NCBI GenBank assembly: GCA_958510875.1
Contig: OY294067.1
Coordinates: 276,316,742 to 276,380,741 of the forward strand
Direction of reading: 5' to 3'
Origin: Endomychus coccineus
Lineage: Eukaryota; Arthropoda; Insecta; Coleoptera; Endomychidae
Length of the DNA: 64,000 nucleotides
The position numbers and the translations under genes were made by a program. Shown in pieces: positions 27,801 to 39,159 of the stretch (positions within the stretch are counted from its first letter, which is position 1; every line of letters begins with the position of its first letter). The notes under the pieces are model-generated. The model had not been told where the DNA came from. It searched no databases and saw only the letters and a program-made list of their open reading frames with translations.

Positions 27801-30800
27801 GTGAATTATTAAAACAGCAGTGTCGTCTGCAAAACAGATTATTTCAGACTGTAAAGGAAGATCATTAATGTATAAATTAAACAGGAGAGGCCCCAAAACA
27901 GTACCTTGGGGTACACCACACTTGATATATTGTTGTGAGCTCAATTTTATTTTATTCTAACTCTTTGTTTACGATTCTGTAAATATGAAGATATCAAGTT
28001 AAAGGTAGTACCTATAATTTTTTTAGTAATATTTCGTGGTTGACGCAATCGAAAGCCTTAGTCAGATCTATATATATATATATATATACATACATGGTTT
28101 ACTGTCATCAAGTGACTGATATATTAGGGAAGTTAAGTGAGATTGCATTAGTAGTGGATTTTTTTTCTTTATATTAAATTTATTTAAATAGCTGCAGATT
28201 CTTTGTTTTTAATTTTCTCAAATACTTTGCTAATGTTGTTTATAAGTGAGATGGGGCGATAATTTGTAATATCTGTTTCAGTACTACTTTTATAGATCGG
28301 CACTAAAATTGCGTTTTTAAAGGAGTCTCGGCATATTCTGGTCTCGATTTTTTTTTTAATCATATAGCATAGACAGTTCGTCATAGTTAAACCTTCGTGT
28401 TTTAATACTTCTCCAGTTATTCCATCAGCACTAGGTGATTTTTTATTTCTTAGTGCATTTATTACCGATTTTATTTCCGTTTCGTCTGTAGACTGTAGGA
28501 AGATTGGGTATTGAGTGGATAGTGGTTTTATACACTAGACATGATATGAAATAAAATAAAATTGCGTATTCTTACAAAACAAAAACTAAACCAAACATTT
28601 TTTATGTTATAACACAGTTCATATCTAGATGTCAAAAAATAATAGGGGTAAAAGAAATACAATAGGTTGTGCACGGTTTGGTGATGTGATAATGTCAATT
28701 ACCCACTATCAAAAAAATAAATAAATTCAATATAATTAAAATGATATTGAATCTTAACCCAGGTGTGAATTATATGCAAATTCTTTCGGTTTCAGGACAT
28801 CAGAATATGTCTTAAAACTAAAGCGGGGGATTTCTCGAACTAATTATACTAAGCACTAAGCGTCTTTGTCGCATTTATGTCAAAAAATTTATGAATATGT
28901 ATTATAAAACCACTGTAGAGTAATTTTGCTATAGTTTAAGGCGTATTTCTTTATAATGTTCAAAATTTTGTATATGTAGAAAGCTGATAAAAATCAGTAA
29001 TATTGGTACAGCGCAGATCTTCCCTATCGTGGTCATAAATTTTAAACACATCTGTTCAACAGTGGAGGTGCTCAAAGGAATTTGGTGTCAGACTATTTAT
29101 CCTTCGCCTCGAGATATTGCGCTTAAAATGTTTCATTCTCGAAATGATATTAATCAGTATTAATATAGTCACCAAAAATTATATAAACGTTGCATTGATT
29201 TCGGTAGGTTTTTTTGACTGGTGATATTTTCAGGTACCACCTGTCACTTCCATATGTCTATTCAGAGATATATCTGGATTATTCACCAACAAAATTCCGG
29301 AAGAATTTGTATATGTTCCGGAGCACCATATCCACGAAAGTGACGTGAAACCCGACATGGAAAATGAAGACGATCTTCTGTACGGCGACGATAGCGACTT
29401 CAAAATGCCTTCACTCAATCCACCTACACCCAAACCGAGGTTGCGTTACAACTGGTGGAAAAAGTACCTGATGGAATTCAAGCGCACTTATTGGTTATTC
29501 GTAATTCGCGATCATTGTCATATGGAATTGTACGCTGTGCCGAATTTCAAATTGTGTTATTACGTAGCAAATATTTGTCACGGTCCTAAAGTTCTTGTTG
29601 ACAATCTCGAGTCTGTTTTACCGGCCGGTACAGGAGGCGCCCTTCATAATGCCGTCGACCACAGGGTTAGAGAAGTGCTTGTTGTCCCACTGGGGAATAA
29701 AGGTTCCCGACCTTTGCTCATGATTCGAATGGAAAGGGATATTTACATCTATGAAGTTTTTAGATTCCCCAGAGGTAATCTAAAAATAAGGTTTAGAAAA
29801 ATAAAACATTCGATTATGTATGAACCCAATGCTACAACGTTACAAGATAGTGATAATTCAGATTGGTTCTATCTACACGAACAGATTCCTAAAATGAGGT
29901 GAGTCTTTGATACTTATTTCGGGTCAATCTAGTTAGATTATATTTTATGAAGTTACCTTCGACTTAATATAAGTCCATAACATAATTAGGGAAACGTTTT
30001 TAATAAGGAAGAAATGAGATTACAATTTTTTTCACTTAAATTTTAACTTATCTAAAGCACTTCTGCTGGAATGCAGCCATGCAAACTGAATTAATTTATA
30101 GCTAGAATTACGAAACAACGCGAAATATTTAAAGGGTTAAATTAGGGAAAGGGTACATCACAACCAGTAATAAAGTTCCTATTATGTTGTTTCAATTAAA
30201 TCAACGTACTTCTTGGCCGAAAATAAACATCAAGCATTCCCGGTAGTTATGAAACCTAATTAGTTGACAAATAATTATTCATAAATACGTGATCCCAGAG
30301 TTGACAGGCAAAATAATGTTTTAGAGGGAATAAGGTTAATAAATTATAAAAGAGTTCAAACTGTGGGTACACTATAACACTATAGATAAGAAATAATCAC
30401 CCTTATCCACTGAAACTACGCGTATCATCAGTTTAGTCTGCTGATGGCTACTTGGTAGCCGAAAGTTCCTCAGTACTTTAATAGTATTTTTAGTGAATAA
30501 AGTTGATTACACTATGTAACACACTTTTCTGCCTAACCTTCTCGATGTTTGCGTTCAATTGTACATCTATTTCGAATAATTAAAAGCCACCTTAGAAGTT
30601 AAAAAATTTGCGCTCAGGGCGAATTTTTTTCCACAAGTAAAACTTCGTTGTGAATATCCTGGAATAACTTTTCATATACTTGACTCAGCACCAGTCTATG
30701 ATACATCAAATTATTCGCAATTGTGTGGAGAAGTGAGATCAACAGTTAAAAGTTGCATATGTAAGACTGTTTGACTGCTACTTGCAGAAAAGTAAAATAA

Positions 30801-33800
30801 AACGCTAAATTTTCATCAAATTTGACGTAAAAATCGACAAATAAAAAATCGTAGAACCAAATTCAGAACCAAATACCATTTTTTCGCAATTTTATCTGTA
30901 GAGTGACGAAGAGATTGATACTATTCTGAAGTACACATGGACTTTTATTAAAAAGTTATAGCGCCTTAACCGATTAAGTTTCCTAAAAATTCTCACATAT
31001 TTAACCCATCAAGGCCCAGGCAAAACGCAGCCTAATTACAGCCAAACTAACTACGCAGTTCATAGCATAAGTGGAAAAAAAATTACCCGTTTTTTTATGC
31101 CGAAATAATTGTTTAAACAATTGTAAAAAATCATCGGAATTCTTTCGATTGGAGGGTGCCGATCGACTTAGAAAACCAAATTACTACGAGATATGAATTT
31201 ATAGTAAAATTAGGCAGTCAGAAATTTCATTAAGTGATTATCAACATGCTGAGTGTTTCGAACGTTTTCAAAATTCAAAATTTAAGAGAATATTCAGAAT
31301 TATACTTAAAAACGCGTGTTTTGTTATTGACAGATATTTATGAGAATTTTAGAAAAACTTGTTATGATACATATGATTTGGATAGTTTGCATTATTTCAC
31401 TACTCCCGGTTTGACATTTGACAGTTGTCTGAAAATAACACAGGTAAAATTGGAATTAATTACTGACGTGAAAATGATTATGTTTATTGAAAAAGGAATC
31501 AGAGGAGGAATATCACAATGCTGCAACCGATATGGAAAAGCTATCAATAAATATATGAATGAGTATAATTCCGAAGAAGAATCATCTTATTTAATGTATT
31601 TTGATGTTAACAATCTTTATGGTGCAGCAATGTGTTATCCTCTTCCAATAGGAGGTTTTACGTGGGTACCAACTTATGAAATTTCCTTCTCAAAATTCTT
31701 TATTTATTATTGCATCGACCATTCTCCGTTTTGCACCTCTGGCCTCATTGGATGATATAGAAACTCTAAAATGTGGTATGACATGACACTCTTAGGTTTT
31801 AATTTTTTTATTTGGTTCTTCATCTTCCTGAAGTATTTGAAACAAAAATATTTCTTCATTAGAATTATCCATTTTATGTTAAGTTGCAGTAAATGTATGG
31901 ACAGTTGCCTAAGAGTTCATCATTCATGATATAACAAAACAAACTCTTAATGCTTTTTTCCAGGTATTTTAGTAATGTGGCAGGCTACAATGGCGTATTT
32001 ATTTGCGGGGCAAACCCGCATTGGATATTTTTACCTACCAGAGGTGAATTAAGAATACACCCGATGAGCATCGATGGTGACTTGCATTGTTTCGCGCCTT
32101 TTAATAATCTAAACTGCCAACACGGTTTCCTCTACATCAACAAACAAGATGAATTAAGGATTGGTTTGTTGCCCGTTAATTTAAATTACGACGCCCCTTG
32201 GCCTGTTAGAAAAGTACCTTTAAGATGTACCCCTCATTTTGTAACGTACCATCTCGAATCGAAGACATACTGCCTAGTGAGCAGCACGGCTGAACCTTCA
32301 CAAAGGTATTACAAATTCAATGGAGAAGATAAGGAGCTTTCTATTGAAGATAAGGGTGAACGTTTTCCTTATCCACCTCAGGAGCTGTTCAGCATAATGC
32401 TTTTCTCTCCCGTTTCGTGGGATATCATACCCAGTACTAAGATAGATTTGGACGAATGGGAACATGTGAATTGTTTGAAAAACGTGTCCCTGGCTTATGA
32501 GGGAACCCGTTCCGGTTTGAGAGGATACATTGCAGTCGGGACGAATTACAACTATGGAGAAGATATTACGTCGAGAGGTAGAATACTTATTTACGACATT
32601 ATAGAGGTGGTACCGGAACCAGGACAACCTCTAACAAAAAATAGGTTCAAAGAAATTTATGCTAAAGAACAGAAAGGTCCAGTTACTGCTTTATCCCAAG
32701 TAAGTGGGTTCTTGGTGTCCGCCGTTGGACAGAAAATCTACATTTGGCAACTGACGGATAATGATTTAGTTGGAGTGGCTTTCATCGATACGCAGATTTA
32801 TACACATCAAATATTGACTATCAAAAGTCTTCTTCTCATAGCCGATGTTTATAAATCTATTTCATTGCTTAGATTTCAAGAAGAGTACAGAACTCTTTCG
32901 CTGGTATCGCGGGTAAGTTTGTAATGAGATTTGTCGACACAGGTCATAATTAATAATTACAGGACTTTAAACCTTGTGAAGTTTATTCAATAGAGTACCT
33001 GATTGATAACACAACCATGGGATTTTTGGTGTCTGATAAAGAGAAAAATCTGGTTTTGTACATGTACCAACCTGAGGCTCGGGAATCACTTGGAGGTTAG
33101 TTTTCAATGTTCAATTGTTTTACTGGTGTAATAGTCTGGTCAAATTAGACGTAAAAAATGTGAAACCTCGGAATTAAAGCCGAACAGACCAATCAATTTT
33201 ATTTTTGTTTGCAACTCGTTCCTCGACGCAAATTGGACGATATTGAACTTTAAGATCTGATTGCTCGGGCATTTTTCAATTGTTAAACCGGAAATTGGCC
33301 AATACAATAATACATGGAAAAATTGGAAGTTAAAGAATAACATGATTTTATAAATAAATTTCATCTAATATTTTTTAATTTAGAACTTTTTTTATATTAT
33401 TATGTAAATAATAATCATTAAGTAAAAATAAAATGATTATGTTAACCTAGGAAATTGTACAAAAATAAAGGAAATATAAAAAATGTTGATTGAAATTTAT
33501 TTATAAAATTATGTTATTCTTTAACTTCCAATTTTTCAATGTATTATTGAATATTTTCGAACAAAATTTATTCAAAAATTGTACTCAGTGACCTCGAAAA
33601 CCCGTGAAATGAATTTTCTATCCATTTTTATCAATACTTGATAAACTCGCCAATTTGACTATTTTTCTGACATAAACTTGGCCAATTTCTGGCTAATGTG
33701 GTCGAAAATGGTAAATCTAATTTCAGAATCGTGATCAGCGATTTCGACAATACTTACCAAATTTGCAAATCTTCAATGATTTTCCAATGAATTGACCATA

Positions 33801-35352
33801 AAATTTGGCCCATTTCCAGTTTAACAATTGCAAAATGGCCGAGCAATCAGATCTTAAAGTTCAATATCGTCCAGTATGCGTCCAGGAATGATTTACAATA
33901 AAAAAAATGTATTGATCTATTCGGCATTAATTCCGAGCTTTTTTGCTAAATTGACTCGACTATAAACTTATGTTTTACATCAATATGGTCTGTAAAAAAG
34001 TGTTCCGATCCAATCAAGATAAACTATAAACTTCATGAAACAAAATTTTTAACATTTTTATTCACTGAATTATTTGAGGTATTGGCACCAAATGAATGTA
34101 CCAAAACACGAAATCAATTTTTACAATTCTCAATATGTATTGCAGCAACTAAATAGTCAATAGAAAAGTTACATTACATTCCTAAATATTGCTGCGGGAG
34201 TTTTGAATTCACTCGGTAGTTACAAAAAGCGAGTGGAAGCTCGCTTGAGAAGGTACATTTCGGTAACATCTTGCATGAGGTTCATTAATCAATAAAAACT
34301 AAATCTCCAAAAGAGGATGTATATATAGCTTTAAATCAATGTCAGCTCATTAATCAATATAAAAACGATTCTGATAACTAAAAATCTCCAATATAGGCAT
34401 GAAAAAATAAATGTTCAAAAGAGGAAGCATATAGCTTTAAATACATATCAATATTAAATATGCTGTTGTATCTTGAAGTTATTGCACATCCACATCAAAA
34501 TATTAAATATTATTCTACTGGTACTATATTTCGTCATCTCGATAGACATAATTTGAAAGGAGATTATATGTTTTTCTTTAAAATACTGCCTTATGTATTA
34601 ATATTGCATGTAATCGCACATGCTGTTACTTTTTACTTCACAAGGCAACTGGTTTAAATAACCAAATCATTGTTTTGTTAAGGTCAAAGGTTGTTGAGGA
34701 AAGCAGACTTCCATTTGGGACAAGCTGTGAACGCTTTCTTCAGAATCGGCTGTAAACAAGGCGAAAGAGACGAAGATAGAAAAGATTTCAGTGCAGGAGA
34801 TAGAAGACATATGACCATGTTTGGTAAGTTCATATCAACTTTGATAAATGTGGAATGTTGACGAATATTAATCAGCTGATTGAATTATTATTCACATTAG
34901 TCAATTGTATTAGTAGTAACACAATGAAAATAATTGTATACTATCTTGAGTATCATGAACAATTTTCTTAGCCACTTTGGATGGAGGAATGGGGTACATA
35001 ATGCCACTGCCGGAGAAAACATATCGGCGTTTGCTTATGCTGCAAAATGTATTGGTATCCCAGGGTGCACATATAGGAGGTCTTAATCCGAAGGCATTCA
35101 GGTAATTATACTTGTCTATATCCATTAATCATAGTTTGTATTATTTATAAACTTTCATTTTTCAGAACTTACCAAAGCTTCAGAAAACTACAGTCGAATC
35201 CAGCCAGAGCGGTGGTGGATGGTGAATTAGTTTGGAGTTTCTTACATTTGTCTATGACTGAAAAGATGGAGGTTTCCAAGAAAATAGGCACAAAAATTGA
35301 TGAATTATTAGATGATTTAGGAGAAATTCAGAAACTCACCAGTCATTTTTAA
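18846..35352 (+). CDS. CPSF1: Cleavage and polyadenylation specificity factor subunit 1 (CPSF160)
   Basis: Thirteen coding exons: 18846-19014, 19352-19566, 19622-19938, 19990-20240, 20315-20496, 20554-20835, 24559-25152, 29234-29898, 31964-32912, 32963-33095, 34683-34823, 34972-35101 and 35166-35352. They total 4215 bases, about 1404 aa, against about 1440-1455 in human and fly. All junctions are in phase with good GT-AG sites. The start [20 protein letters not shown] matches the CPSF160 N-terminus. The chain contains the MMS1-type beta-propeller region and the C-terminal CPSF_A region, ending [18 protein letters not shown]. An acidic/basic loop ([16 protein letters not shown]) lies in exon 6. 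CPSF160 is the scaffold of the nuclear complex that, with WDR33 and CPSF30, recognises AAUAAA in pre-mRNA 3' processing. Introns 6, 7, 8 and 10 carry transposons. An AATAAA follows at 35383. Confidence 0.95.
20897..21820 (+). repeat. Diverged direct repeat flanking the MITE in CPSF1 intron 6
   Basis: Sequence near 20897-21025 (aaatgttcctataacaagaag, then gcaaagctagccaaatattct) recurs in the same orientation near 21793-21925 (aaatgttcttataacaataa, then aaaatctagccaaactttct). The pair brackets the MITE at 21129-21723. The two copies are diverged and of unknown family. Confidence 0.45.
21129..21723. mobile_element. MITE with CACGGTCGTA termini, long copy
   Basis: A 595 bp element whose ends are inverted: cacggtcgtacatacaggtc on the left and gacctgtatgtacgaccatg on the right. 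It is flanked by a perfect 8 bp duplication gttgaaat (21121-21128 and 21724-21731). It shares internal sequence with the 287 bp copy at 6461-6747, so the two form one family with variable interiors. It encodes no transposase. Confidence 0.85.
21990..22495. repeat. Inverted-repeat element E in CPSF1 intron 6
   Basis: Arms of about 70 bp: tgtcgatcatgttgcactag with gtgcctgccagc on the left (about 21996-22063) and the reverse complement near 22425-22490. The interior of about 360 bp has no recognisable coding content. Confidence 0.65.
22740..23290 (+). mobile_element. LINE fragment (I/R1-like, RNase H-type family), 3' end
   Basis: In interrupted frames it encodes [15 protein letters not shown] and [14 protein letters not shown] peptides, typical of the region after the reverse transcriptase palm, followed by a short 3' tail. 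It is closely related to the longer copy at 57480-59420, including the shared 3' terminus (atcttagccttcggcactgc / atcttagccttcagcactac, then tccgcccccg). Many stops and deletions show it is dead. Confidence 0.75.
25245..28530 (-). mobile_element. LINE with reverse transcriptase, interrupted by a hAT element
   Basis: The minus strand encodes pieces of a reverse transcriptase. These include a [20 protein letters not shown] segment near 28440-28500, [12 protein letters not shown] (28184-28384), then [20 protein letters not shown] and FADDTAV (27525-27944). The C-terminal region continues at about 25500-26010 beyond a nested hAT insertion (26020-27580). The 3' end on the left finishes in an (ATA)n run near 25240. 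Frameshifts and stops make it non-functional. A (TA)n microsatellite lies at about 28068-28090. The element is in CPSF1 intron 7, antisense to the gene. Confidence 0.85.
26020..27580 (+). mobile_element. hAT-family DNA transposon remnant nested in a LINE
   Basis: A 1561 bp element with 12 bp perfect terminal inverted repeats CAGTGGCGGCTC / GAGCCGCCACTG. It is flanked by 8 bp duplications ctttacag (26012-26019) and gtttacag (27581-27588), one mismatch apart. The interior encodes broken hAT transposase peptides, for example [20 protein letters not shown] near 26650-26710 and [20 protein letters not shown] near 27080-27140, with stops and frameshifts between. The hAT family assignment rests on TIRs, TSD length and these peptides. 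Confidence 0.85.
30335..30545 (+). repeat. Penelope-type terminal repeat with degenerate hammerhead
   Basis: The left part (agagttcaaactgtgggtac ... aatcacccttatccac) recurs as a reverse complement at 52575-52680. On the plus strand, 30438-30472 reads CUGCUGA, a perfect 6 bp stem II (GGCUAC-UUG-GUAGCC), GAAA, AG-UUC-CU and C. That is the hammerhead order, with A6 of the core replaced by C. It is located in CPSF1 intron 8. Confidence 0.5.
30546..31233. other. CPSF1 intron 8, no gene seen
   Basis: AT-rich intronic sequence. No coding motif, tandem repeat or clear inverted repeat was recognised. Confidence 0.35.
31234..31755 (+). pseudogene. Protein-primed DNA polymerase B fragment (Polinton/adintovirus-like)
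   Basis: A 173-codon ORF resembling the family B DNA polymerases of Polinton/Maverick transposons and related adintoviruses. It shows a [17 protein letters not shown] segment, a [20 protein letters not shown] segment, IRGGIS, and a [12 protein letters not shown] motif that carries the catalytic motif A aspartate. Only this middle part is present. The upstream exonuclease and the downstream palm are absent, and the reading frame degenerates after about 31680. It is an old endogenous fragment in CPSF1 intron 8, on the gene's strand. No capsid, integrase or terminal repeats were seen around it. Confidence 0.7.
33126..33965. repeat. Foldback element D in CPSF1 intron 10
   Basis: Outer arms: tagtctggtcaaattagacg... 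at about 33131-33310 and its diverged reverse complement ending gactcgactata near 33965. They share the tract gatctgattgctcgg / ccgagcaatcagatc. An inner hairpin pairs ggaaaaattggaagttaaag (33314) with its inverse near 33525. The interior carries a copy of the aatcgtgatcagcga motif found in elements A and C. Confidence 0.75.
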
Positions 35353-35382
35353 TTTGACCATTATTTGTTAAGAGGTTGTATG

Positions 35383-35388
35383 AATAAA
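35383..35388 (+). terminator. Polyadenylation signal of CPSF1
   Basis: AATAAA, 31 bp after the CPSF1 stop codon. It is the first canonical signal downstream. Confidence 0.6.
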
Positions 35389-35470
35389 TATCTTTAACAA
35401 GTAACATTGTTTAATTTTCCTTGGATATGTCGCGTGTACAAACCCCGTTACTTTCATTGATTGTCATCTT

Positions 35471-35760
35471 TTAATAATGCGATGTTTCGTCGGTAAAATA
35501 AATTGTCTTCCGCTCGCTACGAAATTGTCTAATTTGTTTCAAATATCTTTTTCGCCACAACACAATTTCGTTATTTTCTATGAATTCACTCTTGCGACTG
35601 CGCTTTAAATATCTAAGATTAAAATCGTGTACAGCTCCAGGTAACATCATGCCCATGCCATAACTTTGGAATGATGTTTCTACAAGCAACTTCAATTTCC
35701 TTTATTGTGGGGGATTCGTTTCGATATTAAAATCTTCTATACGCCCCTTGTCTTTTGTTC
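35471..35760 (-). pseudogene. DDE transposase fragment (Tc1/mariner-IS630-type)
   Basis: The minus-strand peptide runs ENNEIVLWRKRYLKQIRQFR and then TIYFTDETSHY. It resembles the start of the DDE domain of IS630/Tc1-type transposases, where the YxDE segment holds the first catalytic Asp. Upstream the frame is lost, and no terminal repeats were found. It is a dead fragment. Confidence 0.5.
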
Positions 35761-37221
35761 TACTTGAAGATTTATTTCTTTATTAAATGGTAAAGGGCAG
35801 AAAAAATTGAAAATCAAGATTTTCTGTTTTCCAAAATAAGTTGAAAATCAAAAATGATATTGGAATTTTCATACTTCCATATGAATGGCCCTTTAGTTAT
35901 GCAACTTTTTCCACATTTAACCAAAATTGTTTCTATTATCTTGGAGACACTACTTTAATGATCTGTATAATGATAATGTATAAATAGTGATAAGAACAGT
36001 GTATATGTCTTTTATCAAATGATAGCCTTAAACGAATTTTTTATTATCAATGATGTAATAAGGGTGTACAGGTTATTTCCAATATTTAAAAACAAAATCA
36101 TTCTTAGTAAATTAAAATTTCACGTAAAATTAAAATATCTAAAAGTAAAGAACATCTATGGGTTACCAGATGTTTTCAATATTAAATGTAGCTTGAGAAA
36201 GTAAAGGAATTTCTAAAAATAATATAAGGCAATTCACACTCGCTTCAAGCAGGGTGATATGATACCATACCTGACAGGGTCAAGATGGTTGCAATAAGTT
36301 CATAAAAGTTAAAAATAAAGGGTATAATAAACCTGTCAAGATGAATAACCAATATAGGACGAGAAACTAATGGGTAGCTTTATGATAAATCTTAATGTGA
36401 CCCATCTGGACATGTTTTATGTATGTACATTCAATAGAAAAGGACAGGTAGATTTAGAAATCCCAACTGAAAACATTCTGAACTAGATACATCAAGAGAG
36501 GAATCTTATTGGTTGAACAATTCAGGGATCCTTTTCCGAATTGTGCATTGGTTCTTAGGAAAAAGGACGCATAACAAATACTAGGGATAATGCCTAAAAC
36601 CTTCAGTTATATTTTCCAGCTTGAATTAGTCTCTTGAGAAATCACGTGACACTTAATTTAACTTGATGTTTCTTCAGAGTGTTTTTGGTAACGAGGGTGG
36701 ATTTCGCTAAATCAGAGTTGTTTTAAATTTTTGTTGTTCTCAGGTTTTATCAAGTTCAAATCATTTCATTAATTTTCCATCCCCTAGGTTCATCCTGGTT
36801 GGGTATCAATTTAATAATCTTAGTTAATTTAGATTATCTAGGTGTTTTATTTGAGTATAGATTTTGATCTTAGTTTTTTATTCTTATTATAAAGTCAATT
36901 ATAATATTCATTTTTATTATCTAGACATTCTTTTATTATGATCATTTAATTGTTAATTTTATTGTTTAGTACGAGTTTATCTGATAAATATATAGCGTTT
37001 TACCCTTCCTCTTACCTTCCAGTGTGTTAAAATCTTGAGTATCTTGTGAAAGAAAAGGGTAAGTGTCAATGATATTTTTCAAGTTTGTTCTGGCTAATCA
37101 ATGATTGGAATCAAACTCCAACGTGTCATGGTTCTCTAAATTAAATGACGCACACTGTACCATGTTACAATGACTAAGATATCAAGAAATTCACGTTTTT
37201 TCAATGTAACGAAAATAATAT
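35761..37221. other. Intergenic AT-rich sequence, no gene seen
   Basis: About 1.5 kb with only short ORFs, all of biased AT-rich composition. No domain, tandem repeat or inverted repeat was recognised before the Penelope-like element begins. Confidence 0.35.
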
Positions 37222-37796
37222 ACTAGTTCAACTATCTTGAATAGTAGACTTCCGCGGATTCTGATCTTGACAAATCTTGGCTTCCGCGTCACAATAACTC
37301 TACTTGATGTCAGACATTTCGCCAACCATTACAGGTGGCATCTTGAACTGAAATTCTACTGGCTTCTGTAGCCATATTTATTGTAGGAATCTTCATGCTA
37401 CACAGTTCACTGCCTTTATTCCGGTGGTTAACTCCGTTCTGGCACCTGAACCTGCCGTTGTGTGATCATGTGCGAAGTGAAATTTTCGAGGATGGGTTTC
37501 CAAAAGTTGGAAAGGTTTCTGTTTCACCAGAAGAACAAGTAATGCTATAAATACCTTCTAAATGTAGAGGAAGGGAATCTTTGACAGGTTAGTAAAACTG
37601 AGATAGTTTTGGAAGTGTTGAAAACCGTAAAGAAATACACTTCGCCTGAAATTTCAAATCAACCTGAGCCACAAACCCCCCACCCTTTTTATCCACTTCC
37701 TATCTTCCATATATTGAAAATATATAGCGGATCGAATTTCCAAAATCCTTAAAAAACATATTTCTATTCGGTTTTCCACTTCCAAAACTATTTCAG

Positions 37797-38108
37797 TTTT
37801 ACAAGCCTGTCAAAGATCACCTTTCTCCTCTTCACTTAGAAGGTGTTTATAGCATTTCCTGTTCTTGCGGTAAAGTCTACATTGCTGAAACAGGTCGCAC
37901 AGTAGCTACTCGTGTGAAAGAACATGAGCGCTGTACAAGGCTTCGTGACGTCAGTAGATCTGCACTTGCGGTACACAAGTTTGACATTAATTATCAAATC
38001 CTTTTCGACAATACTAAAATCCTAGCCCGAGCCCCAAACTTCTATCAGCGAAAAATTCTTGAAGCTATAGACATCCTAAAACTTCCAAATAATCTAAACC
38101 GTGACTAA
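37797..38108 (+). pseudogene. Penelope-like GIY-YIG endonuclease domain (partial)
   Basis: The reading frame gives LEGVYSISCSCGKVYIAETG followed by RTVATRVKEHE. This matches the Penelope GIY-YIG signature: a GVY-type first motif, a Cys pair, and a YIG-type second motif in which the usual G is A. The catalytic Arg of the GRTxxxR segment and the EH motif follow. The stop is at 38106-38108. There is no upstream RT, so this is a truncated copy. The G-to-A change in the YIG motif suggests decay. Confidence 0.75.
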
Positions 38109-38297
38109 GAATCTTACCTTACAAACATTTGGAAACCCATCCTCGAAAATTCCACTTCGCACATGTTCACACAACGACTGGAGCAGGTGCCAGAACGGAG
38201 TTAACCACCGGAATAAAGGCAGTGAACTGTGTAGCATAAAGGATTTTTTCCTACAATAAACATGGCTACAGAAACCAGCTCAAGCCTCAGGCCGTCC

Positions 38298-38340
38298 CTG
38301 AAGATGCCACCTGTAATGGGTGGCGAAACGTCGGCATCAA
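38298..38340 (+). ncRNA. Hammerhead ribozyme motif in a Penelope terminal repeat
   Basis: CUGAAGA (matching CUGANGA) at 38298-38304 is followed by a perfect 6 bp stem II (GCCACC 38306-38311 with GGUGGC 38319-38324) and GAAA (38325-38328). ACGU-CG-GCAU can then form an imperfect mini stem III ending in C. No good stem I was found. Hammerheads are known in Penelope-like elements. The inverted arm has a diverged copy near 37310-37355 with a cleaner AUGU-CUG-ACAU stem III. Confidence 0.55.
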
Positions 38341-38404
38341 GTCGTGCTATTGTGATGCGGGATTCATCTGGAAGTCAAGATTTTTCAAGACTAGTTTAAC
38401 TAGT

Positions 38405-39159
38405 TTCCAATTAATACTGAAATATTCGATGTAAAAGAAGACGGGATAGAGAAACAATATCAGTCTTAAAATTTATTAATACTACTAAAGGACAAATATA
38501 TGCAATAAGGCATTGTACAAAAATAATTTGATTATCTAGATTGGTATCTAGTAGTAATAGTAAACAATACAGACAAACAACATAATAATTATAAAAACAA
38601 AAATGATTCAGATCAAACATTTCTTCAAATTAGGAATAATCCAAAATAATTCTCACACGATAGAAAAAAACTACACAAAAATAATTCTATCAAGCTTTAA
38701 CAGTAAAATTTATAATGAAATTAACCCCTCAGGCTATAAGTTCTTCGAATAGGAACATGTTTCATCTTTGTCTTCACTTTGGTCGTTTCTTTAACACCTG
38801 TAAAAATAATGATTATTATATTGGGATAATTCATTATTTCAGTTCAAATATCGAATTTTATTCACTAACATGGATTTTTGTGAATCATTTAACAATAATA
38901 TCCATAAGAAATGCAATGCCTTCTGAATTATCATTCCAGATGGTGTAAAATTACGTCTCATGTGTTTTTGGGGCAACTGATTACGAATATAAGGTTTTAG
39001 AATTAAGGCTAAGGTGAAATGCTCATATTACTTGACTAAGTATTAAGTCATTACTATATACCCAGTAATAAGTTTATAACTCCATCATGCTGACAATGCC
39101 AGTGTGTTAGTAACAATAATTAATAAATAAATTTGTTTAATTCTTGACATCAATTAGAG
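38405..39159. other. Intergenic AT-rich sequence, no gene seen
   Basis: Short AT-rich ORFs only. Near 38958 there is a ttttggggcaactgattacgaat tract, related to the GGTCGCTGATTACGAA motif of foldback elements A and C. It may be a residue of that family. Confidence 0.35.

Larger units (their letters stand above)
37222..38404 (+). mobile_element. Penelope-like element fragment, inverted duplication
   Basis: Two inverted arms (about 37222-37660 and 37720-38404) share, for example, ggtggttaactccgttctgg / ccagaacggagttaaccacc and gggtttccaaa / tttggaaaccc. The right arm encodes a GIY-YIG-type endonuclease domain and ends in a region with a hammerhead core. Penelope-like retroelements typically combine an RT with a GIY-YIG domain and have direct or inverted long terminal repeats. 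No RT is left here. Confidence 0.8.
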
